Of a stretch of DNA of 64,000 nucleotides, positions 46,107 through 54,122 are shown one piece after another. Each line of letters begins with the position of its first letter. The first letter of the stretch is position 1. The notes beneath the pieces are model-generated. The model had not been told where the DNA came from. It did no database searches and worked only from the letters and a program-made list of their open reading frames with translations. The stretch spans positions 20,764 to 84,763 of the forward strand of contig DASQFI010000030.1 of the NCBI GenBank assembly GCA_035633215.1. The letters are read 5' to 3'. This DNA comes from DASQFI01 sp035633215. Lineage in GTDB: Bacteria > Acidobacteriota > Vicinamibacteria > Vicinamibacterales > SCN-69-37. The position numbers were made by a program, and so were the translations under genes.

Positions 46107-46621
46107 ATCTCGGCCCTTACGAAGTGATCTCGAGCGCTGGCGAGGGCGGAATGGGCGAGGTCTACCGCGCCACCGATATCGTGCTCAAGCGCACGGTCGC
46201 GCTCAAGGTGCTCCCAGAAGCCGTTGCCGGCGACCCGGAACGCCTGGCGTGGTTTCAGCGCGAGGCGGAAGTCCTGGCCGCGCTCAGCCATCCGAACATC
46301 GCCGGTATTTTTGGCGTCGAGTCCGCGGGCGGCGTCAAGGCGCTCGTCATGGAGTTCGTCGAGGGCCCCACGCTCGCGGATCGAATCGCGCGCGGGCCCG
46401 TGGCGCTGGACGACGCGCTCGAGATTGCACGGCAGATCGCCGATGGTCTCGACGCCGCGCACGAGCGCGGCATCATTCATCGCGATCTCAAGCCCGCGAA
46501 CATCAAGGTGCGGCCCGACGGCACCGTCAAGGTGTTGGATTTCGGGTTGGCCCGGAACAGCGTTTCGCGCCTCACGCGTGAATCCCATGGAATCGCTCGG
46601 TCGCCACTGACGATCAGCTGA
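46106..46621 (+). pseudogene. Ser/Thr kinase fragment truncated at both ends
   Basis: The frame reads HLGPYEVISSAGEGGMGEVY, VALKVLPEAV, HRDLKPANIKVRPDGTVK and DFGLARNS, then loses similarity and stops at 46619. The catalytic loop is intact, but the start codon region, the activation loop end and the C lobe are missing, so no functional kinase is expected. A GTG at 46124 is the only start candidate. The unrelated tail after DFGLA and the abutting PIN remnant mark two breakpoints. Confidence 0.75.
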
Positions 46622-46643
46622 TCCGGCGTTAACCGCGCCCGCA

Positions 46644-47860
46644 TCACGAATCCTTCAAGAGCTTCGCGAGGTCGAGGCGGGACGCGGCCAAGGCGGGCCG
46701 GAGCGTGACCACCATCGCGAGCACGAACAGCAGCCCGATGACGGCGCCAAGCGTCGGCAGATCGAAAGGCTCGACGCGATAGAGGAAGGCTCCAATCAGG
46801 GTCGCGCCAAACCAGGCGAGGACAAGGCCGGCACTGACCCCGAGGACGACCATCCGCACGTTCGCCGAGACGACGACAGCGCTCAGCTGCCCGCGAGTGG
46901 CGCCGAGCGCGGCGCGAACCCCGAACTCGCGGCGTCGCTCGGCGACCGTCGATTCCGCCAGGACGTACATACCGAACAGCGTCAGGAGCCCAGCGATCGC
47001 GCCCAGGGCGCTGAGCACGGTTGCGCCGAAACGCTGCGAGCCCATCTGCAACATGACGGCTTCATCGACCGTCAGGAACCTCGGCAACTCGAGAGCTGGA
47101 TCCATGGCTCGCACGGTCGAGACCGCCTCGTGGATGGCCCGTGACAGGTCGTCGGCGGCATGGAGGAACACTTCGGCTCTGCCGACGAACCCATCCTGGG
47201 CAAGCGGCCGATACATGACCAGAGGCTCATTGCCGTTGGGAGCGACCAGCTCCGGCACGACGCCAACCACCTCGAAGAGCGCTGAGCGCTCACCGGGCGC
47301 GGGGATGCGATGACCGAGCGCGTTGCCTCCCCGCGCAATCACACGCGCCAGCGCCACACTGACGATGGCGACCGCCGGCGAGGTCCTGCGATCGTCCGGC
47401 GTGAAGTCACGCCCCTGGAGAATTGGCGCGCCCAGCGTGGCGAAGTATCGATCGTCGATCGAGTAGGCGCGTGCCATCGACGGCAAGGCGCGGGGTTCGC
47501 CATCGACGTTGAAGAACTGGGCGCCCGACATCCCTCCTCGAAAGACCCTGACCGAGGCGGACCGGATCGCGCCATTGCGCCCCAGACGATCGCGCAAGTC
47601 TTCGAAGAAGATCTTCGCGCGTTCGGGAGCGTTGTCCTTCGGCCCGAGGGTCACCCAGCCGGAGACAATGCGGCCGGTATCGAAAGCGGCGTTGAGACCG
47701 AGCGCCGCCGTGAGGCTTCGCAAGAACAGCCCCGCAGCCCTCCGCGAGTGTCAACGACCTCCGCGAATTCTTCGTCGAGATCGCCGATGACTTCGTCGCG
47801 ATCGGACGGGGGCAGTCTGGCCGATAGCAACCGCACAGCCCACCGCGGTGGCCTCGCCAT
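46644..47860 (-). pseudogene. ADOP permease with large internal deletion
   Basis: An ATG at 47860 overlaps the PadR stop (TAATG) and starts a normal ADOP cap (RPPRWAVRLLSARLPPSDRD, VIGDLDEEFAEVVDTRGG). At about 47735 it jumps, out of frame, to LFLRSLTAALGLNAAFDTGR, a segment normally about 400 residues further on. From 47723 an open frame of 359 codons encodes the second periplasmic domain and FtsX core (GAIAGLLTLFGMYVLAESTV, REFGVRAALGATRGQL) to the end at 46644. The first membrane half is lost. A short repeat, GGGCTG, is present twice at the joint. Confidence 0.78.
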
Positions 47861-48195
47861 TACCGAGCGGCCTTGTGGACGAGGTGTTCCGCGTCTGACC
47901 ACATACGGAGGAAGGTCTCGCGCGCATCGCGCAGTTGCCTGGCGCCGGCTTTGGTGAGCTTGAACAGCCGCGTGGACCGACCGCCGCGCTGCGGCGTGGC
48001 GTCGCCAACACGGGACGTCACGAACCCTTTGGCTTCAAGTCGTTTCAGCGCGATGTACACGGCCGGACGCGCGATCGTGCGCCCGGTGCGTTTCATGATC
48101 TCTTTCATGATGGGCACGCCGTAGCTCTCGTGATCGAGATGCAGCAGCGCGACCAGAATCAGATGTTCGACGTCACCGAGCGATTCGCGAGGCAC
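47860..48195 (-). CDS. PadR-family transcriptional regulator
   Basis: A GTG at 48195 starts a 111-residue protein: GDVEHLILVALLHLDHESYG, VPIMKEIMKRTGR, AVYIALKRLEAKGFVTSRVG and RGGRSTRLFKLTKAGAR, a complete PadR winged helix of the ADOP-linked type (VYxALKRLE). It remains intact although the permease it should control, overlapping by one nt, has suffered a deletion. Its upstream region has only a weak -10 (AACAAT at 48201 to 48206). Confidence 0.87.
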   Translation of the reverse strand: MPRESLGDVEHLILVALLHLDHESYGVPIMKEIMKRTGRTIARPAVYIALKRLEAKGFVTSRVGDATPQRGGRSTRLFKLTKAGARQLRDARETFLRMWSDAEHLVHKAAR

Positions 48196-48243
48196 GGCAT
48201 ATTGTTAGCACAGCTACCGAAATGGTGCCACAAGAATTGAGTC

Positions 48244-48279
48244 AAGGGCGGCGCCCCAGGGCGCCGCCCTTCGTTTTTC
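48244..48279 (+). terminator. Rho-independent terminator
   Basis: A 13-bp GC-rich stem, AAGGGCGGCGCCC with its complement, is followed by CGTTTTTC on the plus strand. The T run marks it as a plus-strand terminator, but no plus-strand gene ends here. On the minus strand it lies just after the vapC stop, so it may act there as a simple hairpin terminator. It separates the VapBC operon from the PadR promoter. Confidence 0.7.
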
Positions 48280-48289
48280 AGGCCCTCAG

Positions 48290-48688
48290 TCAATATTCAA
48301 TCGTTTCGATTCGCGCGCGGTGCCCCGGTGTCATGGCGAGCGGCGTATCGCAGGTGACGAGCGGCGCAGCGAGCGCCTCTGCCAGGGCGACATACATGGC
48401 GTCGTATGCCGTGACGTTCTCACGCAGCTTCCACGCGCGAGTCAGGAGATCAACATGGGGGTGACGATGGAGATCGAGGTCAGCGAGATCGGTCATTGCT
48501 TCGGCCGCGCGGTGAGGTGACACCTCACCTGCTCGGACGAGGCGTCGGAGGCCCTGTGTCACTTCAACGTCCACCAGGTGGGGCGAATGGAACTCGTCCT
48601 CATCTCGAAAAAGGCGGGCCTCGACCCGGGTGCCAAGCGGTGTTTGCAGGAGGAATTCCAGGAGAGCCGAGGCGTCGACGACGATCAA
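48290..48688 (-). CDS. vapC: PIN-domain ribonuclease toxin, VapC type
   Basis: The protein has 132 residues and starts MIVVDASALLEFLLQT with the first catalytic aspartate, then PHLVDVEVTQGLRRL with the conserved glutamate, and ENVTAYDAMYVALAEALAAP and LVTCDTPLAM with the two last acidic sites. All four positions are kept. It overlaps the antitoxin by four nt. The hairpin at 48244 to 48279 lies downstream. Confidence 0.88.
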   Translation of the reverse strand: MIVVDASALLEFLLQTPLGTRVEARLFRDEDEFHSPHLVDVEVTQGLRRLVRAGEVSPHRAAEAMTDLADLDLHRHPHVDLLTRAWKLRENVTAYDAMYVALAEALAAPLVTCDTPLAMTPGHRARIETIEY

Positions 48689-48915
48689 GCGGACTCGCGC
48701 TCCTCCCGGATCACGACTGCGGCCGGCGTCTTCAACGTCACGCGCTTTCGACCATGGAGTCTGGCCAGCATCTCGTCGCGCGCAGGTCGCGCGGCCAGAC
48801 GTTCAAGTTCGGCCAGGAGGTAGTCGGAGAGCGTCTGTCCCGAGCTCGCAGCCCGGACCTTCAGCTTGCGGTGTAGCGCGTCGGGCACATTCCGAATCTG
48901 GACCATCTTGGACAT
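48685..48915 (-). CDS. vapB: VapB-type ribbon-helix-helix antitoxin
   Basis: The ATG at 48915 is preferred because it coincides with the predicted transcription start. The 76-residue protein reads VQIRNVPDALHRKLKVRAAS and SGQTLSDYLLAELERLA, the FitA-like ribbon-helix-helix found with PIN toxins, then a basic tail that should contact VapC. It precedes vapC with a four-nt overlap. Confidence 0.85.
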   Translation of the reverse strand: MSKMVQIRNVPDALHRKLKVRAASSGQTLSDYLLAELERLAARPARDEMLARLHGRKRVTLKTPAAVVIREERESA

Positions 48916-48950
48916 GTGATGAGCATGCGCGCATGCTGTCCGCATGTCAA
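48911..48950 (-). promoter_or_regulatory. Leaderless vapB promoter with palindromic operator
   Basis: On the minus strand a perfect -35 TTGACA (48945 to 48950), a 17-nt spacer and -10 CATGCT (48922 to 48927) place the transcription start at the vapB ATG (48915). The perfect palindrome GCATGCGCGCATGC (48923 to 48936) covers the spacer and -10 box, and outer half-sites GACAT and ATGTC flank it, consistent with VapBC autorepression. Confidence 0.7.
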
Positions 48951-49013
48951 GGTTCAGGTCGACCAGCGCATCAACAACGATCGGCCTGCATAATCACTCC
49001 GTTCGACGGGTGC

Positions 49014-49469
49014 ATGAGTTTCACGCTGCTACTCCTTCGTGTTCCTCCCGGTGCGTCAGAAGATGACGTCGAGAGGATTGCCATCTCGACGACGGAGGCC
49101 GAACGCACCCGGGTTCCCGGCCCGCTCGATCCGGAGAAGGAACGTCGCAAGCGCTCGCTCGTCGACGCGCTCCGAGAACTGCGTGAGGCGCTTGAACAGT
49201 CTGCGTTTGTAGCCTTCGAGCGCCTGAGCACGCTTCGCGGAGTCCGCGACGAGCTGGCGCGAAGTCCTGATCTGTTCTGGGCGGCGCACGCGAGCCTCCT
49301 GCTTGGCGAGCGTGAAGAGGCGACGCAGCTTCTGGAGCGTGCGCTGAAGAACGCCAGCCGGAACCCGGAGTTCTCCGGGATGGTGTGGGAGTGGGGGCGC
49401 AGGCAGGGGTGGTTGTCACGCTCACCGCCGCTCAGTTCACCTGCGAGCCCTGAGGGGCCGCGCGTATAA
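49014..49469 (+). CDS. Hypothetical protein
   Basis: A 151-residue frame starts at 49014. It reads FTLLLLRVPPGASEDDVERI, a helical middle (ERRKRSLVDALRELREALEQ), and a TPR-like stretch (AHASLLLGEREEATQLLERA). I do not recognise the family. Coding evidence is the codon pattern and a sensible N terminus. It is divergent from VapBC and 13 nt ahead of the glycosidase-like gene, with which it may be transcribed. Confidence 0.55.
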   Translation: MSFTLLLLRVPPGASEDDVERIAISTTEAERTRVPGPLDPEKERRKRSLVDALRELREALEQSAFVAFERLSTLRGVRDELARSPDLFWAAHASLLLGEREEATQLLERALKNASRNPEFSGMVWEWGRRQGWLSRSPPLSSPASPEGPRV

Positions 49470-49482
49470 TCCGGCTTCCCCC

Positions 49483-50631
49483 ATGGGCCTCGCGCCCGAA
49501 CGCACCATCGATCCGTCGTCGTTGACGAAACGAGAGTTCCTCGCCGCCCTCGGCGCTGTGGCGGTGAGCGCACTGGCCGGCCGCGCGGCGGTCACCCAGT
49601 CGAAGCGACCAAGAAATTTCGTCTGGCTTCGCCCGTCGCTCACGAAGTCGCCAGCCGATTGGCGGCGCGATTTCAGCCTGATGCACGCGTCCGGGATCCA
49701 CGGCATCGTGCCGGAGATCTACAACGGGCGACAGACATTTTTTCAAAGCCGGCGACTTCCCGTTCGCGCACCGTGGCTCGAAGGCGTGCTCCCGCTCGCC
49801 GCTGACGCCGGCCTCGAAGTGCACGCGTGGATGTGGTGCATGCCGTGCTCGATCGAGCGAGTCATCAAGGAACATCCCGACTGGTACAACGTGAACGCGC
49901 AAGGCGAGGCCGCGTGGGACAAGCCCGCCTACGTGGACTATTACAAGTTCCTCGATCCGGCTCGGCCCGAAGTTCGCGAATTCGTTCGCGACACGGTTCG
50001 CGAGCTCGCGGCGATGCCCGGGCTCACCGGCGTGCACCTCGACTACATCCGGCACCCGGACGCGATCCTGCCGTCGGGTCTCAGGTCGAAGTACGGCATC
50101 GTGCAGGACAAGGTGTACCGGCCGTACGACTACGGGTACACGGAGTACAGCCGCCGTGCATTCAAAGCGAAGACCGGGATCGATCCGATCCAATTGCCGG
50201 ATCCCGAGGCCAATCAGGCGTGGCTGCAGTACCGGCTCGATTCGGTGGTCGATCTGGTGAACGACTACCTCGTGCCTGCGGCGCACGCGGGCGGCAAGGT
50301 GGTCTCCGCGGCGGTGTTTCCCGGTCCGAGCCGCGCGAGGACGATGGTTCGACAGGATTGGGGACGGTTCAAGCTGGATGCGTATTTCCCGATGCTCTAC
50401 CACACGTTCTACGAAGCCGGCCCTGAGTTCGTCGCTGCATACACCGCTGAAGCGGTACGCACGGTGACGCGGCCGGTGTACAGCGGATTGTTCGTCGGAC
50501 CGCTGGATGCCGCGGCGTTCACCAAGACGATCGAGATGGCCCTGACGTCCGGCGCCTCCGGCGTGTCGATCTTCGACGCCGGCGCGATGACCGCCGAACG
50601 ATGGGCGCTCCTGGCCAAGGCCGTCACGTGA
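49483..50631 (+). CDS. Family 10-like glycosyl hydrolase (GHL10/YngK type), exported
   Basis: The 382-residue protein begins with a likely signal (TKREFLAALGAVAVSALAGR). The rest is a TIM-barrel of the GHL10 class: FSLMHASGIHGIVPEIYNGR, LPLAADAGLEVHAWMWCMPC, HPDWYNVNAQGEAAWDKPAY, PGLTGVHLDYIRHPDAI with the conserved HLDYIR strand, and a C-terminal SGVSIFDAGAM. The substrate is unknown; related proteins act on cell-wall or polysaccharide glycans. Its stop overlaps the GTG of the next gene, so the two are coupled. Confidence 0.82.
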   Translation: MGLAPERTIDPSSLTKREFLAALGAVAVSALAGRAAVTQSKRPRNFVWLRPSLTKSPADWRRDFSLMHASGIHGIVPEIYNGRQTFFQSRRLPVRAPWLEGVLPLAADAGLEVHAWMWCMPCSIERVIKEHPDWYNVNAQGEAAWDKPAYVDYYKFLDPARPEVREFVRDTVRELAAMPGLTGVHLDYIRHPDAILPSGLRSKYGIVQDKVYRPYDYGYTEYSRRAFKAKTGIDPIQLPDPEANQAWLQYRLDSVVDLVNDYLVPAAHAGGKVVSAAVFPGPSRARTMVRQDWGRFKLDAYFPMLYHTFYEAGPEFVAAYTAEAVRTVTRPVYSGLFVGPLDAAAFTKTIEMALTSGASGVSIFDAGAMTAERWALLAKAVT

Positions 50632-51695
50632 ATCTCAGGCGCATGCTCGCGGCGTGTTTTGGCGTTGCGTCGATTCACATCACGACGCCGAGCGTCTCAC
50701 TCCAAACGCCCGCTGCGCCGCACCCGCGCGGATACGTGGCGTTTCGAGCCGGACAGTCGCCGCACATCGACGGCCATGTAGACGACCGTGTGTGGCTCGC
50801 GGCGCCCTGGAGCGACACGTTCATGGACATCGAGGGCGATCGCAAACCCCGGCCGCGCTTCGAGACGCGCGTGAAGATGCTGTGGGATGCCGACTATTTC
50901 TATGTGGGCGCCGAGCTGCGCGATCCACATGTCTGGGGTACGCTCACCACGCACGACGCGATCATCTTTCACGATCCAGACTTCGAGGTCTTCATCGATC
51001 CCAACGGCGACAACCACGAGTACTACGAGTTCGAGATCAACGCGCTCGGCACCTTCTGGGACCTGTTTCTGCCCAAGCCGTACAAGGACGATGGGAAGGC
51101 GATGAATGCGTGGGAGATTCCCGGGCTGAAGTCGGCAGTCTTCGTCGACGGGACCCTGAACGATCCGCGCGATACCGATCGCGGCTGGAGCGTGGAGATC
51201 GCGTTTCCGTGGCGCGTGCTGGCCGAGCAGGCGCGGCGTCCGGCCCCGCCGGGGGAGGGCGATCAGTGGCGCGTGAACTTTTCGCGCGTTCAGTGGCCGT
51301 TCGACACGACGACCGGGCGGTACGTGAAACCGAAGGACGCCCGCGAGGACAACTGGGTCTGGTCGCCGCAGCACGTCGTGGACATGCACCGGCCTGAGCT
51401 CTGGGGCTATGTGCAGTTCACGTCGCGCGCGCCAGGCGCGGTGACCTTCGTGCCCGACCGGTCATGGCCGGCGCAGGCGTGGCTCCATCGCGCGTATTAC
51501 GCGCAGCGTGAGTACCGGAAGGCGCATGGGCGCTTTGCGACGACGATCGATGACCTGAAGCTCGGCGCGCCAGGGCCGGAGCTCTCGGAGCCAACTCTGC
51601 AGGCCGCCGCCAGTTTGTTCGAAGCGCACGTCAGACTGCACGGGACTGGTGAGCGCTGGCACATCCGACAGGATTCGTTGGTCTGGAGGGATTGA
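50628..51695 (+). CDS. CBM9-like carbohydrate-binding protein, exported
   Basis: A GTG at 50628 overlaps the upstream stop (GTGA); an ATG five codons later is an alternative. After a signal-like segment the protein reads SPHIDGHVDDRVWLAAPWSD, ETRVKMLWDADYFYVGAEL, FHDPDFEVFIDPNGDNHEYY and DTDRGWSVEIAFPWRVL, the strand pattern of family 9 carbohydrate-binding modules. About 90 C-terminal residues follow the module. It likely binds sugar and works with the GHL10-type hydrolase translated just before it. Confidence 0.85.
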   Translation: MNLRRMLAACFGVASIHITTPSVSLQTPAAPHPRGYVAFRAGQSPHIDGHVDDRVWLAAPWSDTFMDIEGDRKPRPRFETRVKMLWDADYFYVGAELRDPHVWGTLTTHDAIIFHDPDFEVFIDPNGDNHEYYEFEINALGTFWDLFLPKPYKDDGKAMNAWEIPGLKSAVFVDGTLNDPRDTDRGWSVEIAFPWRVLAEQARRPAPPGEGDQWRVNFSRVQWPFDTTTGRYVKPKDAREDNWVWSPQHVVDMHRPELWGYVQFTSRAPGAVTFVPDRSWPAQAWLHRAYYAQREYRKAHGRFATTIDDLKLGAPGPELSEPTLQAAASLFEAHVRLHGTGERWHIRQDSLVWRD

Positions 51696-51745
51696 GTCCG
51701 TCAGGAAACGCGCCTCAGGCTGGGGCACCGATCCATGATGCACGT

Positions 51746-52222
51746 ATGACCGACCACCGACTACGCGATCAACTCGAGCGGTTCGTCGACTGGGAAGAGG
51801 CGCACGTCGGTTTCGACCGGGCGATCGACGGGATCCCGGTGGAGCTGCGTGGCGCGCCGGCACCGGGCTTCGAGCACACGATCTGGCAGCTGCTGGAGCA
51901 CATGCGCATCGCTCAGGAGGACATCCTCGACTTCTGCGCCAACGCGAAGTACGTGCACAGCATGAAATGGCCCGACGACTACTGGCCGAAGGACCCCGCG
52001 CCGCCGAATGCGGAGGCGTGGGACCAGAGCGTCGCGTCCTTCAAGCGCGGCCGCGGGCGATTCAAGGCGCTAGCGCGAGATGCTCGCGATCTGTACGCCC
52101 TCGTTCCGACCGGCCAGGGCCACCAGACGTACTTCCGGGCGATTCTGCTCCTGAACGACCACAACTCCTACCATCTGGGTCAGATCGTCGCGGTCAGACG
52201 CGCGCTCGGCGCCTGGAAGTGA
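51746..52222 (+). CDS. DinB-superfamily protein
   Basis: The ATG at 51746 gives 158 residues. Histidines in FEHTIWQLLEHMRIAQ near residue 45 and in NDHNSYHLGQIVAVRRALG near the C terminus fit the DinB metal site in a four-helix bundle. WPDDYWPKDPAPP separates the two halves. The function is not defined; metal-dependent thiol transfer is one possibility. It follows the CBM9-like gene by 50 nt. Confidence 0.75.
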   Translation: MTDHRLRDQLERFVDWEEAHVGFDRAIDGIPVELRGAPAPGFEHTIWQLLEHMRIAQEDILDFCANAKYVHSMKWPDDYWPKDPAPPNAEAWDQSVASFKRGRGRFKALARDARDLYALVPTGQGHQTYFRAILLLNDHNSYHLGQIVAVRRALGAWK

Positions 52223-52308
52223 GTTCGCAAGCCGACTCGGCCCGGACGAAGTCGTGAGTGCGCTCGCGAGTCAACGCCCACCTGCGCCAAGGTGTGGAAC
52301 AACGGCTG

Positions 52309-52407
52309 AATGGATCGCCGACGAGTGTGATGTTCTCGGGTCACCTGTATCGCGAAGGTGAACTCGTCGCGCTCGCGAAAGCGTATCAGGACCTGACCGG
52401 GCGTCAC
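52309..52407 (+). pseudogene. Amidase 3'-end remnant (second copy)
   Basis: These 33 codons read NGSPTSVMFSGHLYREGELV and ALAKAYQDLTGRH, nearly identical to the last part of the amidase at 28702 to 30399 (NGSPTSVMFSGHLYREGEIV). Most differences are silent or conservative. Nothing upstream matches the rest of the amidase, so only the 3' tail of a paralogue remains, beside the convergent DUF2161 gene. Confidence 0.75.
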
Positions 52408-53102
52408 GATGGTGTCCCGCTCGACATGCCGTCCTCGTCTGGCGGCTGCCACCATCGAATCTCCTGCTGTCCTCGCGGCGAGAGGGCATACATGCCCCGC
52501 GAGACGTGGTCGAACCATCCGTAGACGTCCCGGTACAAGATATCCCTGGCGTCTGGATCTCGAACTGTCGCCGCAATATCGGAGGCCTTGGCCGGTGGAT
52601 GCTGCCGAAGGAACCGCGCTATGGCGACGGCGCGCTGGCGATAGACGGTCATGATGCCCTTTCGCCTGTCCGCGCCGCCGAGGTTCGGGTCGCCCACCCG
52701 CTTCGTGAACTCGCCGAGCAGACGCTCCTGACGGGACGTGGCCTTGCGCGGTCGATACTCGCCAGGGTCGAGAAGGACCTCGACGCAGCTCGGGTCGCGG
52801 CCCGCATCGATGACTGCCAGACCCAATCCGAGCATTCGCAGCAGCTTGATCACGTGCCTTCGGCGGGTCGTCAGAGCGCCGCACTTTGCGAACACGGCGA
52901 TGTACACCTTCGCCGTCAGCGACAGCCGTGCGACCGCCTGGAGGACGACGTCGAGATTGAGAGCGCGCTTGAGCTCGACGACGACAGGTGCTTCGCGGTT
53001 GCGTACGGCCACGACGTCACAGTCGTTGACCTCTCCCTTCACCTCGTAATTCTGAGCTTCCAGAAACCGCTTCAGAGGCAGATAGAGGTCGGATTCCTTC
53101 AT
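52404..53102 (-). CDS. DUF2161 family protein (PD-(D/E)XK nuclease-like)
   Basis: The ATG at 53102 gives 232 residues. The N terminus reads KESDLYLPLKRFLEAQNYEV then VNDCDVVAVRNREAPVVVEL, whose D and E-x-K (VELK) pattern is the PD-(D/E)XK core. The C-terminal half has the DUF2161 signature GDPNLGGADRRKGIMTVYRQ and a winged-helix-like YGWFDHVSRGMYALSP. A nuclease or nuclease-derived binding role is plausible but unproved. It stands alone between the DinB gene and the VapBC module. Confidence 0.82.
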   Translation of the reverse strand: MKESDLYLPLKRFLEAQNYEVKGEVNDCDVVAVRNREAPVVVELKRALNLDVVLQAVARLSLTAKVYIAVFAKCGALTTRRRHVIKLLRMLGLGLAVIDAGRDPSCVEVLLDPGEYRPRKATSRQERLLGEFTKRVGDPNLGGADRRKGIMTVYRQRAVAIARFLRQHPPAKASDIAATVRDPDARDILYRDVYGWFDHVSRGMYALSPRGQQEIRWWQPPDEDGMSSGTPS

Positions 53103-53224
53103 GTCCGCCCGGTCAGTGTACGCGGTCAGGCGCAAGCGATTCATCAGGAACTTCGGCGCTGATCACGACCTGTTCCTGGTTAACAGCACCTCCTCGGCGC
53201 CTCGAAGCCTCGGTGAACGTCGGA

Positions 53225-53656
53225 CTACGACGCAAGCGGATCGTGGACGCGAAGACCGGGCACGCTGACGAAGTCGGCGTCGTGGGTCCAGATCTCGGTC
53301 GCCCCGCCTTCGAACGCCGTGAGCGCGATCTGGAGATCGAAGATGCGTGGACCGGAGACGTCGAGGTCGCGCGCCACCTGAAGGAGACGCTCGCCGAAGC
53401 CGGGGCCTGGCAGCCAGATCGCCGCGCCCGCGGCCACGAGCGCACGCACGAACGCGGCAGCCTGCGCCGGCGTCGTCGGCCGGCCGGTGGATGCCGGATG
53501 GGTCACGACCGACCAGAATTCCGGCAGCACCGCCGCGGAGAGGCCCCAGCCCCGTTCCGACGCTGCGGCGCGATCGATCGCCGTGCGGGATGGCGCGTGC
53601 TCCGGCGTACGGGTCCGGTGGCTGTACACCAGCAGGTTGGTGTCAATCGCAATCAC
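53225..53656 (-). CDS. vapC: PIN-domain ribonuclease toxin, VapC type
   Basis: The GTG at 53656 overlaps the antitoxin stop (GTGA). The 143-residue protein reads IAIDTNLLVYSHRTRTPEHA, AAVLPEFWSVVTHPAS, GPRIFDLQIALTAFEGGATE and IWTHDADFVSVPGLRVHDPL, with all catalytic acidic positions of the PIN fold. It is the second gene of a VapBC pair. Confidence 0.87.
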   Translation of the reverse strand: MIAIDTNLLVYSHRTRTPEHAPSRTAIDRAAASERGWGLSAAVLPEFWSVVTHPASTGRPTTPAQAAAFVRALVAAGAAIWLPGPGFGERLLQVARDLDVSGPRIFDLQIALTAFEGGATEIWTHDADFVSVPGLRVHDPLAS

Positions 53657-53901
53657 GATCGTCGCCGCAGGCGGTCCATCATGGCGGCGCGGTTGCTCAC
53701 GTCCAGCCCGTCCGGCAGGCCGCCATCGACCGTGATCCACCTGATCGGCGACCGCCTGGCCCGCGGCGCGCGGCCGCGCCGCAGTTCGGTCCGCAGTCCC
53801 CGCTCGACCAGCGTGCGCAGCGTCGTCCGCCGCTCCGCCGCCTGCCGCTTGGCCGCGATGACCAGCTCTTCGGGCAGCTCGATGGTGGTCTTCGTTTTCA
53901 T
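53653..53901 (-). CDS. vapB: VapB-type antitoxin
   Basis: The protein has 82 residues. KTKTTIELPEELVIAAKRQA and AERRTTLRTLVERGLRTEL form the ribbon-helix-helix, followed by a linker and DGLDVSNRAAMMDRL as the toxin-binding tail. It overlaps vapC by four nt. Its promoter overlaps two inverted repeats and predicts a leaderless or nearly leaderless transcript. Confidence 0.84.
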   Translation of the reverse strand: MKTKTTIELPEELVIAAKRQAAERRTTLRTLVERGLRTELRRGRAPRARRSPIRWITVDGGLPDGLDVSNRAAMMDRLRRRS

Positions 53902-53903
53902 AC

Positions 53904-53934
53904 GGTAATACAGGTTACCATATTTATGGGTCAG
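53904..53934 (-). promoter_or_regulatory. vapB promoter and operator
   Basis: On the minus strand -35 CTGACC (53929 to 53934), a 16-nt spacer and -10 TGTATT (53907 to 53912) put the transcription start next to the vapB ATG (53901). Two inverted repeats are superimposed: GGTAA/TTACC (53904 to 53919, six-nt gap) and the palindrome CCATATTTATGG (53918 to 53929). Confidence 0.55.
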
Positions 53935-53956
53935 GCCGTGGACCCGAGGTGACGAG

Positions 53957-54115
53957 AGCCGCCTCTATTTGCCCAGAATCCCGCTCAATGACATCACCCG
54001 TACGACGTGGGCGCCCTACGACGCCGCGCCTGACGGCCAGCGATTTCTTCTGAACGTGCCGGACAGACCGACGCCGCTGTTTTTTCTGCAGGGGCTGCGG
54101 GCGATGGTCAAGTAG
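53957..54115 (+). pseudogene. PD40 kinase C-terminal remnant
   Basis: The plus-strand frame reads SRLYLPRIPLNDITRTTWAP, then YDAAPDGQRFLLNVPDRPTP and LFFLQGLRAMVK with a stop at 54113. This is the characteristic end of PD40-type kinase proteins (a DGQRFLLN motif followed by a short terminal strand). No kinase or propeller remains upstream. The fragment abuts the convergent TIR gene, whose stop lies eight nt away. Confidence 0.62.
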
Positions 54116-54122
54116 GGCGACG

